DNA from: Micromonospora terminaliae | Lineage (GTDB): Bacteria; Actinomycetota; Actinomycetes; Mycobacteriales; Micromonosporaceae | Assembly: GCF_009671205.1 (NCBI RefSeq) | Contig: NZ_CP045309.1 | Span: forward strand, 3,410,001 to 3,474,000 | Reading direction: 5' to 3' | DNA: 64,000 nucleotides | Shown here: one piece after another, positions 9,219 through 16,995 of the stretch | How positions within the stretch are numbered: the first letter of the stretch is position 1 | How the letters are laid out: each line of letters opens with the position of its first letter | Position numbers and translations under genes: made by a program | Notes under the pieces: generated by a model | The model's input: only the letters and a program-made list of their open reading frames with translations | Told to the model about the DNA's origin: nothing | Database searches by the model: none

Positions 9219-9400
9219 ACATCCTCCCCCTCATGAAGGATGAGGGCGATTGCAGCCTATACAGGCTGAGATTCACGGGCGTTCGAATGGCCGGCGGCCG
9301 CTGTTGCCAGTCCCGGCACCGGCCGTTCGTCAGGGGCAGGGATTTCCGCCCCATCCTGCCGCGACGCTGACTGTCGTGTCGTAGGTGGCAGGCATGCTGT
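9219..9400 (-). mobile_element. 3' end remnant of another IS200/IS605 (IS1341-type) element
   Basis: Read on the minus strand this stretch ends in the typical right end of tnpB-only IS605-family elements: a hairpin CCCTCAT-5nt-ATGAGGG (9228-9246) followed by GGGGGAGGATGTCAAC. Further upstream are two more hairpins, CAGCCTATACAGGCTG (9253-9268) and a GGCAGG/CCTGCC-type fold near 9330-9360. An 81-codon open frame on this strand (9435 to 9190) runs through it, as tnpB 3' ends do over their guide-RNA scaffold, but no tnpB core is left. Its tip sits 13 nt from the murD2 ribosome-binding site. Confidence 0.6.
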
Positions 9401-9406
9401 GGGGCT

Positions 9407-10864
9407 GTGGGGAGGTTTACCGCGTTCCGGTTCACAGCTGACCCATCACCGTCGCAGGTGGTGGTGTTGGTCCGTCATACGGGGGCGGCTCGGTTCGCGT
9501 TCAACCAGTGCCTGGCTCTGGTGAAGGACGCCCTGGATGCGAAGCACCGGGGCGGGTCGGTGGTGGTGCCGTGGTCGGGTTTCGACCTGATCAACGCGTT
9601 CAACTCGTGGAAGGTCTCGGCACAGGCGGGCCGCCGCTTTGTAGTCGACTCGGCCGGTTCGGCCGAGATCGCGGCGACGGGATTGTCGTGGCGCGCCCAG
9701 GTGTGTCAGCAGGTGTGTGAGGAAGCCGCTGTCGACCTGGGCCGCGCCCTGGCCGCCTGGGCCGACTCGCGACGGGGAAAGCGGCCAGGTCGCGGGGTGG
9801 GGTTCCCGAGATTCAAACGCAAGAGCCGCACCCAGCCGTCGTTCCGGATCCGCTGCAAAACCAAGGCGGGTCGGGTGAGCATCCGGGTGGGGGATCCGAC
9901 GGCGGGCCCTCGGAGTATCTGTCTGCCGAGGATCGGAGTCCTGAGGGTACGGGAGGACACCCGCCGACTACGGCGGATGATTCGCATGGGCCGAGCCCAC
10001 ATCCGGTATGCCACCGTCTCCTGCCGGTCCGGCCGATGGACCGTCACCGTGACAGTGGAGGCGGCCGACCTGCATCCCGCCCGGCAGCACCCGCCACGCC
10101 CCGACTCTGACGGCAGTGGTTGGGTAGGCATCGACCGCGGCCTCACTGCCCTCGTGGTGGCCGCCGACACCACCGGCCGACAGCGGCTGCGCGTCACTGA
10201 TCCACCGCGCCCGCTGCGGGCCGCCCTGCCTCGGCTACGGCGGCTATCCCGCCAGGTCACCCGCAAACAGCGCGGCTCGCGCAATCGGGCCGAGGCTGTC
10301 ACCCGGCTGGCTCGTGCCCACCATCGTGTCGCGCATGTGCGTCGCCACTTTCTGCACAAGGTCGCCAACCAGCTGGTCAAGACACACGACCGGCTGGCTC
10401 TGGAAGACCTGTACACCGCCGGTCTGCTGCGCAACCGGCGTCTGGCCGCCGCCATCTCCGATGCGGGTTGGGCTGAACTGGCCCGCATCATCGGCTACAA
10501 ACAACGTTGGCGGGGCGGGCAGGTCACCCGGGCACCCCGCTGGTACCCGTCCACCAGAATGTGCAGCGCCTGCCGCATCATCGGCCCCGCCCTACCCCTG
10601 TCCGTACGCGTCCTCCGCTGCGACGAGTGCGGGCATACGGCGGACCGGGACGTCAACGCAGCGGTCAACCTCGCCGTCTGGGCCGAGCAACACCACGCCC
10701 AGACCCGGGACCCCGAAGCACGAGGCCCGGTCACCAACGCCTCCCGAAGGACCGGCTCTGGCCAGCGCCCAAGCGCCGGTGCGACCAGCCCTGACGACGG
10801 AGGAACCCCACCGCCACGGACACCCGTGACGGCAGGGACGCCCGAGAAGGGCGGTGTCTCATGA
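9407..10864 (+). CDS. tnpB: TnpB, RNA-guided endonuclease of an IS605-family element
   Basis: Protein of 485 aa, the ancestor-type relative of Cas12 nucleases. The three RuvC residues are intact: D243 in GIDRGL, E333 in LALEDL, and the DRD at 413-415 in TADRDVNAAVN. Between them is the zinc ribbon CSAC...CDEC. The N-terminal OrfB helix-turn-helix (FRFTADPSPSQVVVLVRHT) is complete. The GTG at 9407 is used because both window copies align from about here; no good ribosome-binding site is seen. The last ~60 codons are low-complexity and overlap the likely guide-RNA scaffold. There is no TnpA partner in the window, so movement would need one in trans. It is transcribed toward murL and could drive it by read-through. 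Confidence 0.9.
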   Translation: MGRFTAFRFTADPSPSQVVVLVRHTGAARFAFNQCLALVKDALDAKHRGGSVVVPWSGFDLINAFNSWKVSAQAGRRFVVDSAGSAEIAATGLSWRAQVCQQVCEEAAVDLGRALAAWADSRRGKRPGRGVGFPRFKRKSRTQPSFRIRCKTKAGRVSIRVGDPTAGPRSICLPRIGVLRVREDTRRLRRMIRMGRAHIRYATVSCRSGRWTVTVTVEAADLHPARQHPPRPDSDGSGWVGIDRGLTALVVAADTTGRQRLRVTDPPRPLRAALPRLRRLSRQVTRKQRGSRNRAEAVTRLARAHHRVAHVRRHFLHKVANQLVKTHDRLALEDLYTAGLLRNRRLAAAISDAGWAELARIIGYKQRWRGGQVTRAPRWYPSTRMCSACRIIGPALPLSVRVLRCDECGHTADRDVNAAVNLAVWAEQHHAQTRDPEARGPVTNASRRTGSGQRPSAGATSPDDGGTPPPRTPVTAGTPEKGGVS

Positions 10865-10885
10865 CCCAACGGACTTTTGAGACAC
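10854..10885 (+). repeat. Palindromic right end of TnpB element copy 1
   Basis: Perfect 8-bp arms GTGTCTCA and TGAGACAC separated by 16 nt; the tnpB stop codon lies in the spacer. The same layout, with the same 16-nt spacing, is found at 37556-37587 in the second copy. It may be the terminal hairpin used for transposition, a transcription end, or the 3' boundary of the guide RNA. Confidence 0.8.
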
Positions 10886-10889
10886 GCTG

Positions 10890-10895
10890 TAGTAT
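10890..10895 (+). promoter_or_regulatory. -10 hexamer TAGTAT of murL, at the element junction
   Basis: TAGTAT ends 5 nt before the GTG at 10901. Its first half (GTAGT) is also found at the end of the other TnpB copy, so the hexamer seems to be formed partly by the element. A leaderless murL transcript is likely. No -35 box is obvious; any original one would have been replaced by element DNA. Confidence 0.45.
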
Positions 10896-10900
10896 GGCGT

Positions 10901-12250
10901 GTGCCCAACGAGCAGCTGCGGCGGATGGACGCCTTCACCTTCCCGTCCTACTCGATCGACTTCGCCACCGGCGAGGTGTTGTTCGACTACGCCCTGACCG
11001 GCCCCGACGGCGAGCAGCGGTTCACCGAGGTGGTCACGCTGCCCCTGCCGGCGGAGCCGGTGTCCGACGAGACCGCGGCCACCCTCGCCCGGGTCCTCGA
11101 ACTGCTGCACGTGGTCGCCGGTGTCAGCTACTACAAGACCGCCGCGCCGCGCCGGCTCGTGCTGCCGGCGCCGCTGGGCGCGGCCGCCGCCGACCTCGTC
11201 ACCGCCGTCTACACCAAGGGCCTCGCCGAGTACGCGTACCGCAACCAGCTCCCGCACGTGTTGGAGCTGCGGCCGGAGGTGCCGTCCGGTTCGGTGGAGG
11301 CGGCCACGCCGCTGGACAACTCCGACCGGCGCCCGCTGTCGGCCGTCGGCGGCGGCAAGGACTCGATCGTCACGCTGGAGGCGCTGCGCCGGGCCGGCTT
11401 CGACCCGGTGCCGTTCTCGGTCAACCCGAACCACGTCATCGTCTCGGTCAACGAGGCGTCCGACCTGGTGCCGCTCGCCGCCCGCCGGCGGATCGACCCG
11501 GTGCTGTTCGACCTCAACGCGGCCGGCGCGCTGAACGGGCACATCCCGGTCACCGCGATCAACTCGCTGATCGCGGTCGCCACGGCCGTGCTGCACGGGC
11601 TCGGGCCGGTGGTGATGTCCAACGAGCGCTCGGCGTCCGACCCCAACCTGGTCTGGCAGGGCCACGAGATCAACCACCAGTGGTCCAAGGGCGTCGAGGC
11701 GGAGGGGCTGCTGCGCGCCGCGCTGGCCGAGCACGCCGGGCTCACCGAGCCGTACTTCTCGCTGCTGCGCTCGCTGTCCGAGCTGCACATCGCCCGGCTC
11801 TTCGCCGATACCGACCGGTACGACGCCGTGGTGACCAGTTGCAACGCCGCGTTCAAGCTGCGCGACGCGAGCGAGCGCTGGTGCCGGGACTGCCCGAAGT
11901 GCCGGTTCGTCTTCCTGGCCATGGCCCCGTTCATGTCCCGGGAGCGGATCACCGGGATCTTCGGCGGGGACCTGCTGGCCGACGAGTCGCAGATCCCCGG
12001 CTACCGGGAGCTGCTCGGCGTCGACGGGCACAAGCCGTTCGAGTGCGTCGGCGAGGTGGAGGAGTCGGTGGTCGCGCTGAGCCTGCTCGCCGAGCAGGAG
12101 CAGTGGCGCGACGCCCCGGTGGTCCGCGCCCTGGTCGACGCGGTGCCGCCGACGGCCTGGTCGACCGCCGCCACCTCCGACGTCTTCACCCCCGGCGGCC
12201 CCAACTACGTCCCGGCCCCCTACGCCAAGGCCCTCACGGCCCTGACCTGA
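10901..12250 (+). CDS. murL: UDP-MurNAc-L-Ala-L-Glu epimerase (MurL)
   Basis: Cytosolic enzyme of 449 aa that inverts the terminal L-glutamate of UDP-MurNAc-L-Ala-L-Glu to the D form using ATP, so that cells can build peptidoglycan without supplying free D-Glu. The PP-loop-like ATP motif GGGKDS is at 150-155, and C-terminal cysteines (RWCRDCPKC) match the family. The start is taken as GTG 10901, after TAGTAT; an in-frame TTG at 10877 lies inside the TnpB element end and is unlikely. The partner ligase gene murD2 is on the other side of the element, divergent. The gene ends 13 nt from the convergent PucR gene. Confidence 0.88.
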   Translation: MPNEQLRRMDAFTFPSYSIDFATGEVLFDYALTGPDGEQRFTEVVTLPLPAEPVSDETAATLARVLELLHVVAGVSYYKTAAPRRLVLPAPLGAAAADLVTAVYTKGLAEYAYRNQLPHVLELRPEVPSGSVEAATPLDNSDRRPLSAVGGGKDSIVTLEALRRAGFDPVPFSVNPNHVIVSVNEASDLVPLAARRRIDPVLFDLNAAGALNGHIPVTAINSLIAVATAVLHGLGPVVMSNERSASDPNLVWQGHEINHQWSKGVEAEGLLRAALAEHAGLTEPYFSLLRSLSELHIARLFADTDRYDAVVTSCNAAFKLRDASERWCRDCPKCRFVFLAMAPFMSRERITGIFGGDLLADESQIPGYRELLGVDGHKPFECVGEVEESVVALSLLAEQEQWRDAPVVRALVDAVPPTAWSTAATSDVFTPGGPNYVPAPYAKALTALT

Positions 12251-12263
12251 CCGCCGGGAGCCG

Positions 12264-14168
12264 TCAGGGCGTGCGGACGGCGTCCAGGGCCAGCAGGGCC
12301 ACGTGCAGCGACAGGCACTGCTCCACCGAGTCGAGGTCGACGTCGAGGATGCGGCCGATGCGGGCCAGCCGCTCGTAGAAGGCCGGCCTCGAGAGGTGGG
12401 CGGCGGCGGCCGCCGCGGACTTGTTGCGGCCCTGCTCCAGGTACGCCCGCAGCGTCCCGAGTAGTTGCTCCCTCGGGTGCTGCGCGTCGTACGCCAGCAG
12501 CCCGCCGAGTTCCCGCTCGACGAAGGTCTGCAGGCGCGGCTCGTCCCGCAGCAGATGCAGCAGGCCGGCCAGCCCGACGTGCGGCAGCCGGAAGTAGGGC
12601 AGGTCGCGCCGGTCCCGGCGGGCCGCCTCGGCGATCTGCCGCGCCTCCACGAGCGACCGGCGCGCCTCCCGCAGGCTGCCCACCCCGGAACCGGCCGCCA
12701 CGATCACGGCCGGCCCGGCCGGGCGCGGGCGGGACGCCGGATCCGCGGCGCGCACGGCGCCGACCGCCGCCGTCCGGGCGGCCGGGTCGGCGGGGCGGGC
12801 CGACCGGGGCGCGGGCGGGCGGGCCGGGTCGGCGTCGAGGCGTACCCGGCGCAGCGCCGCGGCGAAGGCGGCGAGCGCCTTCTCCTCGGCGGCCGGGTCG
12901 GGCAGGGCCAGCAGCGCGCCGACCGCCTGGTCGTCGACGGCGCTGGTCAGCGCGGTGAGCTTGGCCTCGCGCAGCGCCTGGCCGACCGCCTCGGCGAGGT
13001 CGCGCAGCCGGGCCGGACCGGCCTCCGGGCCGGCGTCGGGGCCCGGGGCGCCGCCCTCGGCCGGGTCGTCGGCGCGGTGCCGGACCACCACGCCGACCAG
13101 GTGGCGGCGGTCCAGGGTGACCCCGAGCGCCTTGGCGCGCAGCGCCACCTCGTCGACCGGGCGGGAGTGGTCGATCAGGGCGGTGAGCAGGGTGCGGTGG
13201 ATCTGCCGTTCCAGCCCCTCGGCGTCACGCCGGATCAGCCGGCCGAGGGCGAGGGTGGAGGCGGCCCGCTCGATGAGGATGGTGAGCCGGGTGGGCGGCA
13301 TGACCTCGGTCGCCGGACGCCGGCGCGGTGACGGGCCGCCGTCGGCTGGGGCGCTGTCGGTGCCGTCGGGCACCGCGGCGGCCGTCACCGGCTCCGGCTG
13401 CGGCCCGGCCGGCGCCGGGTCGGGGCCGCGGGTGGTCAGCTCGGCGCCGGCCGGCCAGCGCAGCAGTAGCCGGCCCCAGTCCTGGCCCCGGGCGCCGACG
13501 GTGGTCACCAGCCAGCCGCTGTCCGGGTCGTACGCGGTGCGCCCGGCCGGCCGGATCCGCCGGGAGTGCTGCTCCCAGCCGTCCAGCAGCAGCTCGGCGC
13601 TCTCCCCCGCCGGGTCGTACGCGAGCACCTGCCGGGACAGGTTCTCCAGCACCACCGGGCAGCCGGCCAGCTCGGCGGCCTGCCGGACCACCTCGGCCGG
13701 CTCGGCGCCCTCCACGGACAGTTCGGTGAACCGCTGGTGGATCTCCTCGGTGGCGCGCAGCTCGGTGAGCTGGGCGTCGACGATCAGCGCGTGCACCGCC
13801 TCGGTGATCCGCACGAACGGGGTGGCCCGACGCAGCTCCACCAGGGGCAGCCCGCGCCGCTCGGCGGCGGCCGCCATGACCCGGGGCACCTCGCTGACGT
13901 AGCGCCGGCCCAGCTCCACCACGAGCCCGGAGACCCCGACGTCGGCCAGGTCGCCAATGAACGCCCGCAGCCCCGCGTCGTCGGCGGGCAGCCCGATCCC
14001 GGTGGTGAGCACCAGCTCGCCGCCGCCGAGCAGGGTGGCGATGTCGGGCACCTCGGCCACGTGCACCCAGCGGACCGGCCGGTCCAGGCCCGCCTCCCCG
14101 GCGACCAGCCGCGGCGCGCCGTGGCGCACCGGCACCAGGGCGAGCACCTCACGGACGGTAGGGAACAC
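12264..14168 (-). CDS. PucR-family transcriptional regulator
   Basis: Cytosolic regulator of 634 aa. The N-terminus (FPTVREVLALVPV, then WVHVAEVPDIATLLGGGELVLTTG) is the PucR sensor domain, and the C-terminus (LRAYLEQGRNKSAAAAAAHLSRPAFYERLARI) is the PucR helix-turn-helix. The middle has a long Pro/Ala/Asp-rich linker, so the protein is on the long side. GTG 14168 is chosen because TAGCGT lies 7 nt upstream and homologues start with this segment. PucR proteins often control purine, GABA or beta-amino-acid breakdown, so the aminotransferase-mmsA pair 6 kb away is a possible target, but this is speculation. Confidence 0.88.
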   Translation of the reverse strand: MFPTVREVLALVPVRHGAPRLVAGEAGLDRPVRWVHVAEVPDIATLLGGGELVLTTGIGLPADDAGLRAFIGDLADVGVSGLVVELGRRYVSEVPRVMAAAAERRGLPLVELRRATPFVRITEAVHALIVDAQLTELRATEEIHQRFTELSVEGAEPAEVVRQAAELAGCPVVLENLSRQVLAYDPAGESAELLLDGWEQHSRRIRPAGRTAYDPDSGWLVTTVGARGQDWGRLLLRWPAGAELTTRGPDPAPAGPQPEPVTAAAVPDGTDSAPADGGPSPRRRPATEVMPPTRLTILIERAASTLALGRLIRRDAEGLERQIHRTLLTALIDHSRPVDEVALRAKALGVTLDRRHLVGVVVRHRADDPAEGGAPGPDAGPEAGPARLRDLAEAVGQALREAKLTALTSAVDDQAVGALLALPDPAAEEKALAAFAAALRRVRLDADPARPPAPRSARPADPAARTAAVGAVRAADPASRPRPAGPAVIVAAGSGVGSLREARRSLVEARQIAEAARRDRRDLPYFRLPHVGLAGLLHLLRDEPRLQTFVERELGGLLAYDAQHPREQLLGTLRAYLEQGRNKSAAAAAAHLSRPAFYERLARIGRILDVDLDSVEQCLSLHVALLALDAVRTP

Positions 14169-14175
14169 GGGCGAC

Positions 14176-14181
14176 ACGCTA
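14176..14181 (-). promoter_or_regulatory. -10 hexamer TAGCGT of the pucR-type gene
   Basis: On the minus strand TAGCGT ends 7 nt before GTG 14168, fitting a leaderless transcript and supporting that start over the ATG 24 nt upstream, which would lie before the promoter. Confidence 0.45.
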
Positions 14182-14232
14182 CCCTGCGTCACCGCCGATT
14201 CCGAGCCCGCCGCCGCGGGCGGCCCCCCGCGT

Positions 14233-15042
14233 TCACAGCGGGTCGTCGCGGCCCAGCTCCCAGCAGGCCACCGCGGTGGCGGCGGCGACGTTGAGCGAAT
14301 CCACCCCGCGCCGCATCGGGATCACCACCCGGACGTCGCTGGCCGCCATGGCGGCCCCGGTCAGGCCGGCGCCCTCGGCCCCCATGAGCACGGCCGCGCG
14401 GGCCCGCTGCCCGGCGTCCAGCCGCTGGATGGGCACGGCGTCCGGCGCGGGGGTCATGGCCAGCACCGTGAAGCCCGCCGCCCGGACCTGGCCGAGCGCA
14501 TCCGGCCAGGGCTCCAGCTTCGCGTACGGGATGGCGAAGACCTCGCCCATGCTGACCCGGACGCTGCGCCGGTAGAGCGGGTCGGCGCAGGTCGGCGAGA
14601 GCAGCACGGCGTCAACCCCGAGCGCCGCCACGGCCCGGAAGATCGCGCCCAGGTTGGTGTGGTTGTTGACGTCCTCCAGGATCACCACCCGCCGGGCGGT
14701 GGCCAGCACCTCGGCGGCGGACGGCAGCGGCTTGCGGCGGAACGAGGCGAGCACGCCGCGGTGCACGTGGAAGCCGGTGGCCCGCTGGAGCACGTCCGGG
14801 GTGGCCGCGTAGACCGGGGTCTCCCCCGTGTCGAGGTCGGCGAGCTGGTCCACCCGCTTGGCGTCGACCAGGTACGACCGGGCCGGGTAGCCGGCCCGCA
14901 GCGCCCGCCGCAGCACCAGTTCCCCCTCGGCGATGAACAGCCCGTGCGGGGGTTCCCAGCGGGTCCGCAGCTCCACGTCGGTCAGCGCGCGGTAGTCGGC
15001 GATCCGGTCGTCGTCGGGGTCGGTGATCTCGTGGACGGGCAC
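14233..15042 (-). CDS. SpoU/TrmH-family RNA 2'-O-methyltransferase
   Basis: Enzyme of 269 aa that methylates a ribose 2'-OH in tRNA or rRNA with S-adenosylmethionine. The SPOUT motifs are clear: NNHTNLGAIFRAVAALG (motif 1), LMGAEGAGL (motif 2) and IPMRRGVDSLNVAAATAV (motif 3), forming the knotted cofactor site. The N-terminal ~100 residues (LFIAEGELVLRRALRAGYP) are the substrate-binding domain of the TsnR/RlmB-like group. The exact RNA target is unknown. GTG 15042 has no ribosome-binding site but a CAGAAT hexamer 6 nt upstream. It lies upstream of the PucR gene in the same direction with a 64-nt gap that contains its own promoter. Confidence 0.88.
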   Translation of the reverse strand: MPVHEITDPDDDRIADYRALTDVELRTRWEPPHGLFIAEGELVLRRALRAGYPARSYLVDAKRVDQLADLDTGETPVYAATPDVLQRATGFHVHRGVLASFRRKPLPSAAEVLATARRVVILEDVNNHTNLGAIFRAVAALGVDAVLLSPTCADPLYRRSVRVSMGEVFAIPYAKLEPWPDALGQVRAAGFTVLAMTPAPDAVPIQRLDAGQRARAAVLMGAEGAGLTGAAMAASDVRVVIPMRRGVDSLNVAAATAVACWELGRDDPL

Positions 15043-15152
15043 CGGACGATTCTGCCTGGTCGGTCCGGCCGCCCCGGCGCGGCCCGGGTTTCCGCCGCCC
15101 CGGGCGGGGAACGGAGCCCGGGAAAGCGGACAGCGACGAAGGGATCACCACG

Positions 15153-16991
15153 ATGAGCGCGGACCCCACCGGCGACGGACGGCTGCCCCGGGACGCCACG
15201 GTGGCCGACTACATCGTGGCCCGGCTGGCCGAGTGGGGTGTGCACCGCTACTACGGCTACCCCGGCGACGGCATCAACGGCATGACGTCCGCGCTCCAGC
15301 GCACCGCCGGCCGCGCCCAGTTCATCCAGGTCCGGCACGAGGAGACGGCCGGCTTCGCGGCCAGCGCCCACGTCAAGTACGGCGGCGGCCCGCTCGGCTG
15401 CGTCGTGGTGACCAGCGGACCGGGCGCCATCCACGTGCTCAACGGCCTGTACGACGCGAAGCTCGACCACCAGCCGGTGGTGGCCCTGCTCGGGCACACG
15501 GCGCTGCCTGCCGAGGGCGGCGGCTACTACCAGGAGGTGGACCTGCTCGCCCTCTACAAGGACGTGGCGTCGGCCTTCCTGGCCCAGCTCGACGACCCCT
15601 CGCAGGCGCGGCACCTGGTCGACCGGGCCTGCCGCACCGCCCTGGCCCGGCGTACGGTCACCGCCCTGGTCCTCCCCTCCGACGTGCAGGACGAGCCGGC
15701 GGTGCCGGAGCCGCCGCACGCGCACGGCTACTACCACACCAGCGCGGTACCGAGCAGCATGCCGACCGTGCCGCCGGAGGAGGAGGTGCGCCGGGCGGCC
15801 GAGGTGCTGCGCGGCGGCGAGAAGGTCGCCATGCTGGTCGGGCAGGGCGCGCTGGGCGCGGAGGACGAGGTCCGCCGGGTGGCCGACCGGCTCGGGGCCG
15901 GGGTGGCCACCGCCCTGCTCGGCTTCGCCGCCGTCGACCACCGCGAGCCGTGGGTGACCGGCGCCATCGGCCTGCTGGGCAGCCGCCCGAGCTGGCAGCT
16001 CATGCAGGAGTGCGACCGGCTGCTGATCGTGGGCAGCAACATGCCGTACTCGGAGTTCTACCCGCCGCAGGGCCGGGCGAGGGCCGTGCAGATCGACCTG
16101 GACGGCAGCCGGATGGGGCTGCGCTACCCGACCGAGGTGAACCTGACCGGTGACGCCGCGCCGACCCTGCGGGCGCTGCTGCGCGAGCTGGGCACCGGGC
16201 CGGTGCCGACCGCCTGGCGAGCCACCCTGGCCGACGCCACCGGGAAGTGGCGGCAGTCCCAGCGCGAGGTGGCCGAGCAGGCGGCCGACCCGGTGAACCC
16301 CCAACTCCTCTTCGCCACCCTCGACGACGCCCTGCCGGACGACGCCATGCTGGCGGTGGACTGCGGCACGGCCACCGCCTGGTACGCCCGGCACATCCGG
16401 GTCCGTCCCGGCATGCTGGCCAGCCTCTCCGGCACCCTGCTCTCGATGGGCGGGGCCATGCCGTACGCCCTCGCCGCGAAGTTCGCCCACCCGGACCGCC
16501 CGCTGGTCGCCCTGATCGGCGACGGCGCCATGCAGATGAACGGGGTCAACGAGCTGATCACCGTTGCGAAGTACTGGCGGGAGTGGGCGGACCCGCGGTT
16601 CGTGGTGCTGGTGCTCAACAACCGCGACCTGTCCTTCGTGAGCTGGGAGCAGCGTTCCGGCGAGGGGACGCCGATGTTCCCGGCGAGCCAGGACCTGCCG
16701 GACGTGGCGTACGACAGGTGGGCCGAGGTGCTGGGCCTCGACGGCGTGCGGGTCGACTCCCCCGACCAGGTGCCCGACCTGTGGCGGCGGGTGCTCACGG
16801 CGGACCGGCCGGTGGTGGTGAACGCGGTCGTCGACCCGGCGGAGCTCATGCTGCCGCCGCACTTCACCGCCGAGCAGGCCCGCAAGACGGCCGCCGCCGT
16901 GCTGCGCGGCGACAGCGACCGCACGGAGATCCTCCGGCGCGGGCTGCCCTCGGTCCTCGCCACGTACCGGCCCCGCCGCCGCGGCCGGTGA
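15153..16991 (+). CDS. Thiamine-diphosphate-dependent enzyme, pyruvate oxidase/PoxB-like
   Basis: Soluble 612-aa protein with the three-domain layout of pyruvate oxidases and acetolactate synthases. The N-terminal domain has YGYPGDGING and RHEETAGFAA with the ThDP-activating glutamate near residue 63; the C-terminal domain has the ThDP-Mg motif beginning with GDG near 457 and ending in LNN. The best guess is a PoxB-type pyruvate dehydrogenase (quinone) that makes acetate and CO2 at the membrane, but related 2-hydroxyacyl lyases look alike. ATG 15153 has GAAGGG 9 nt upstream. It faces the DHFR-like gene tail-to-tail with only 4 nt between. Confidence 0.82.
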   Translation: MSADPTGDGRLPRDATVADYIVARLAEWGVHRYYGYPGDGINGMTSALQRTAGRAQFIQVRHEETAGFAASAHVKYGGGPLGCVVVTSGPGAIHVLNGLYDAKLDHQPVVALLGHTALPAEGGGYYQEVDLLALYKDVASAFLAQLDDPSQARHLVDRACRTALARRTVTALVLPSDVQDEPAVPEPPHAHGYYHTSAVPSSMPTVPPEEEVRRAAEVLRGGEKVAMLVGQGALGAEDEVRRVADRLGAGVATALLGFAAVDHREPWVTGAIGLLGSRPSWQLMQECDRLLIVGSNMPYSEFYPPQGRARAVQIDLDGSRMGLRYPTEVNLTGDAAPTLRALLRELGTGPVPTAWRATLADATGKWRQSQREVAEQAADPVNPQLLFATLDDALPDDAMLAVDCGTATAWYARHIRVRPGMLASLSGTLLSMGGAMPYALAAKFAHPDRPLVALIGDGAMQMNGVNELITVAKYWREWADPRFVVLVLNNRDLSFVSWEQRSGEGTPMFPASQDLPDVAYDRWAEVLGLDGVRVDSPDQVPDLWRRVLTADRPVVVNAVVDPAELMLPPHFTAEQARKTAAAVLRGDSDRTEILRRGLPSVLATYRPRRRGR

Positions 16992-16995
16992 GGCG

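Larger units (their letters stand above)
9371..10893 (+). mobile_element. TnpB-only IS605-family element, copy 1
   Basis: Boundaries are estimated from where this copy and the inverted copy at 37548-39060 stop resembling each other. The element holds a full-length tnpB and no tnpA. Its 3' part carries a shared scaffold-like stretch, the small hairpin CGCCC-GAGAA-GGGCG, and then the palindrome GTGTCTCA-16nt-TGAGACAC (10854-10885). It separates murD2 from murL, which are divergently transcribed. Confidence 0.75.

Noticed and set aside
9190..9435. 81-codon frame on the minus strand upstream of murD2 as a gene
   Set aside because: It covers only the hairpin-rich end of an IS605-type element and overlaps the murD2 start; treated as part of the element remnant.
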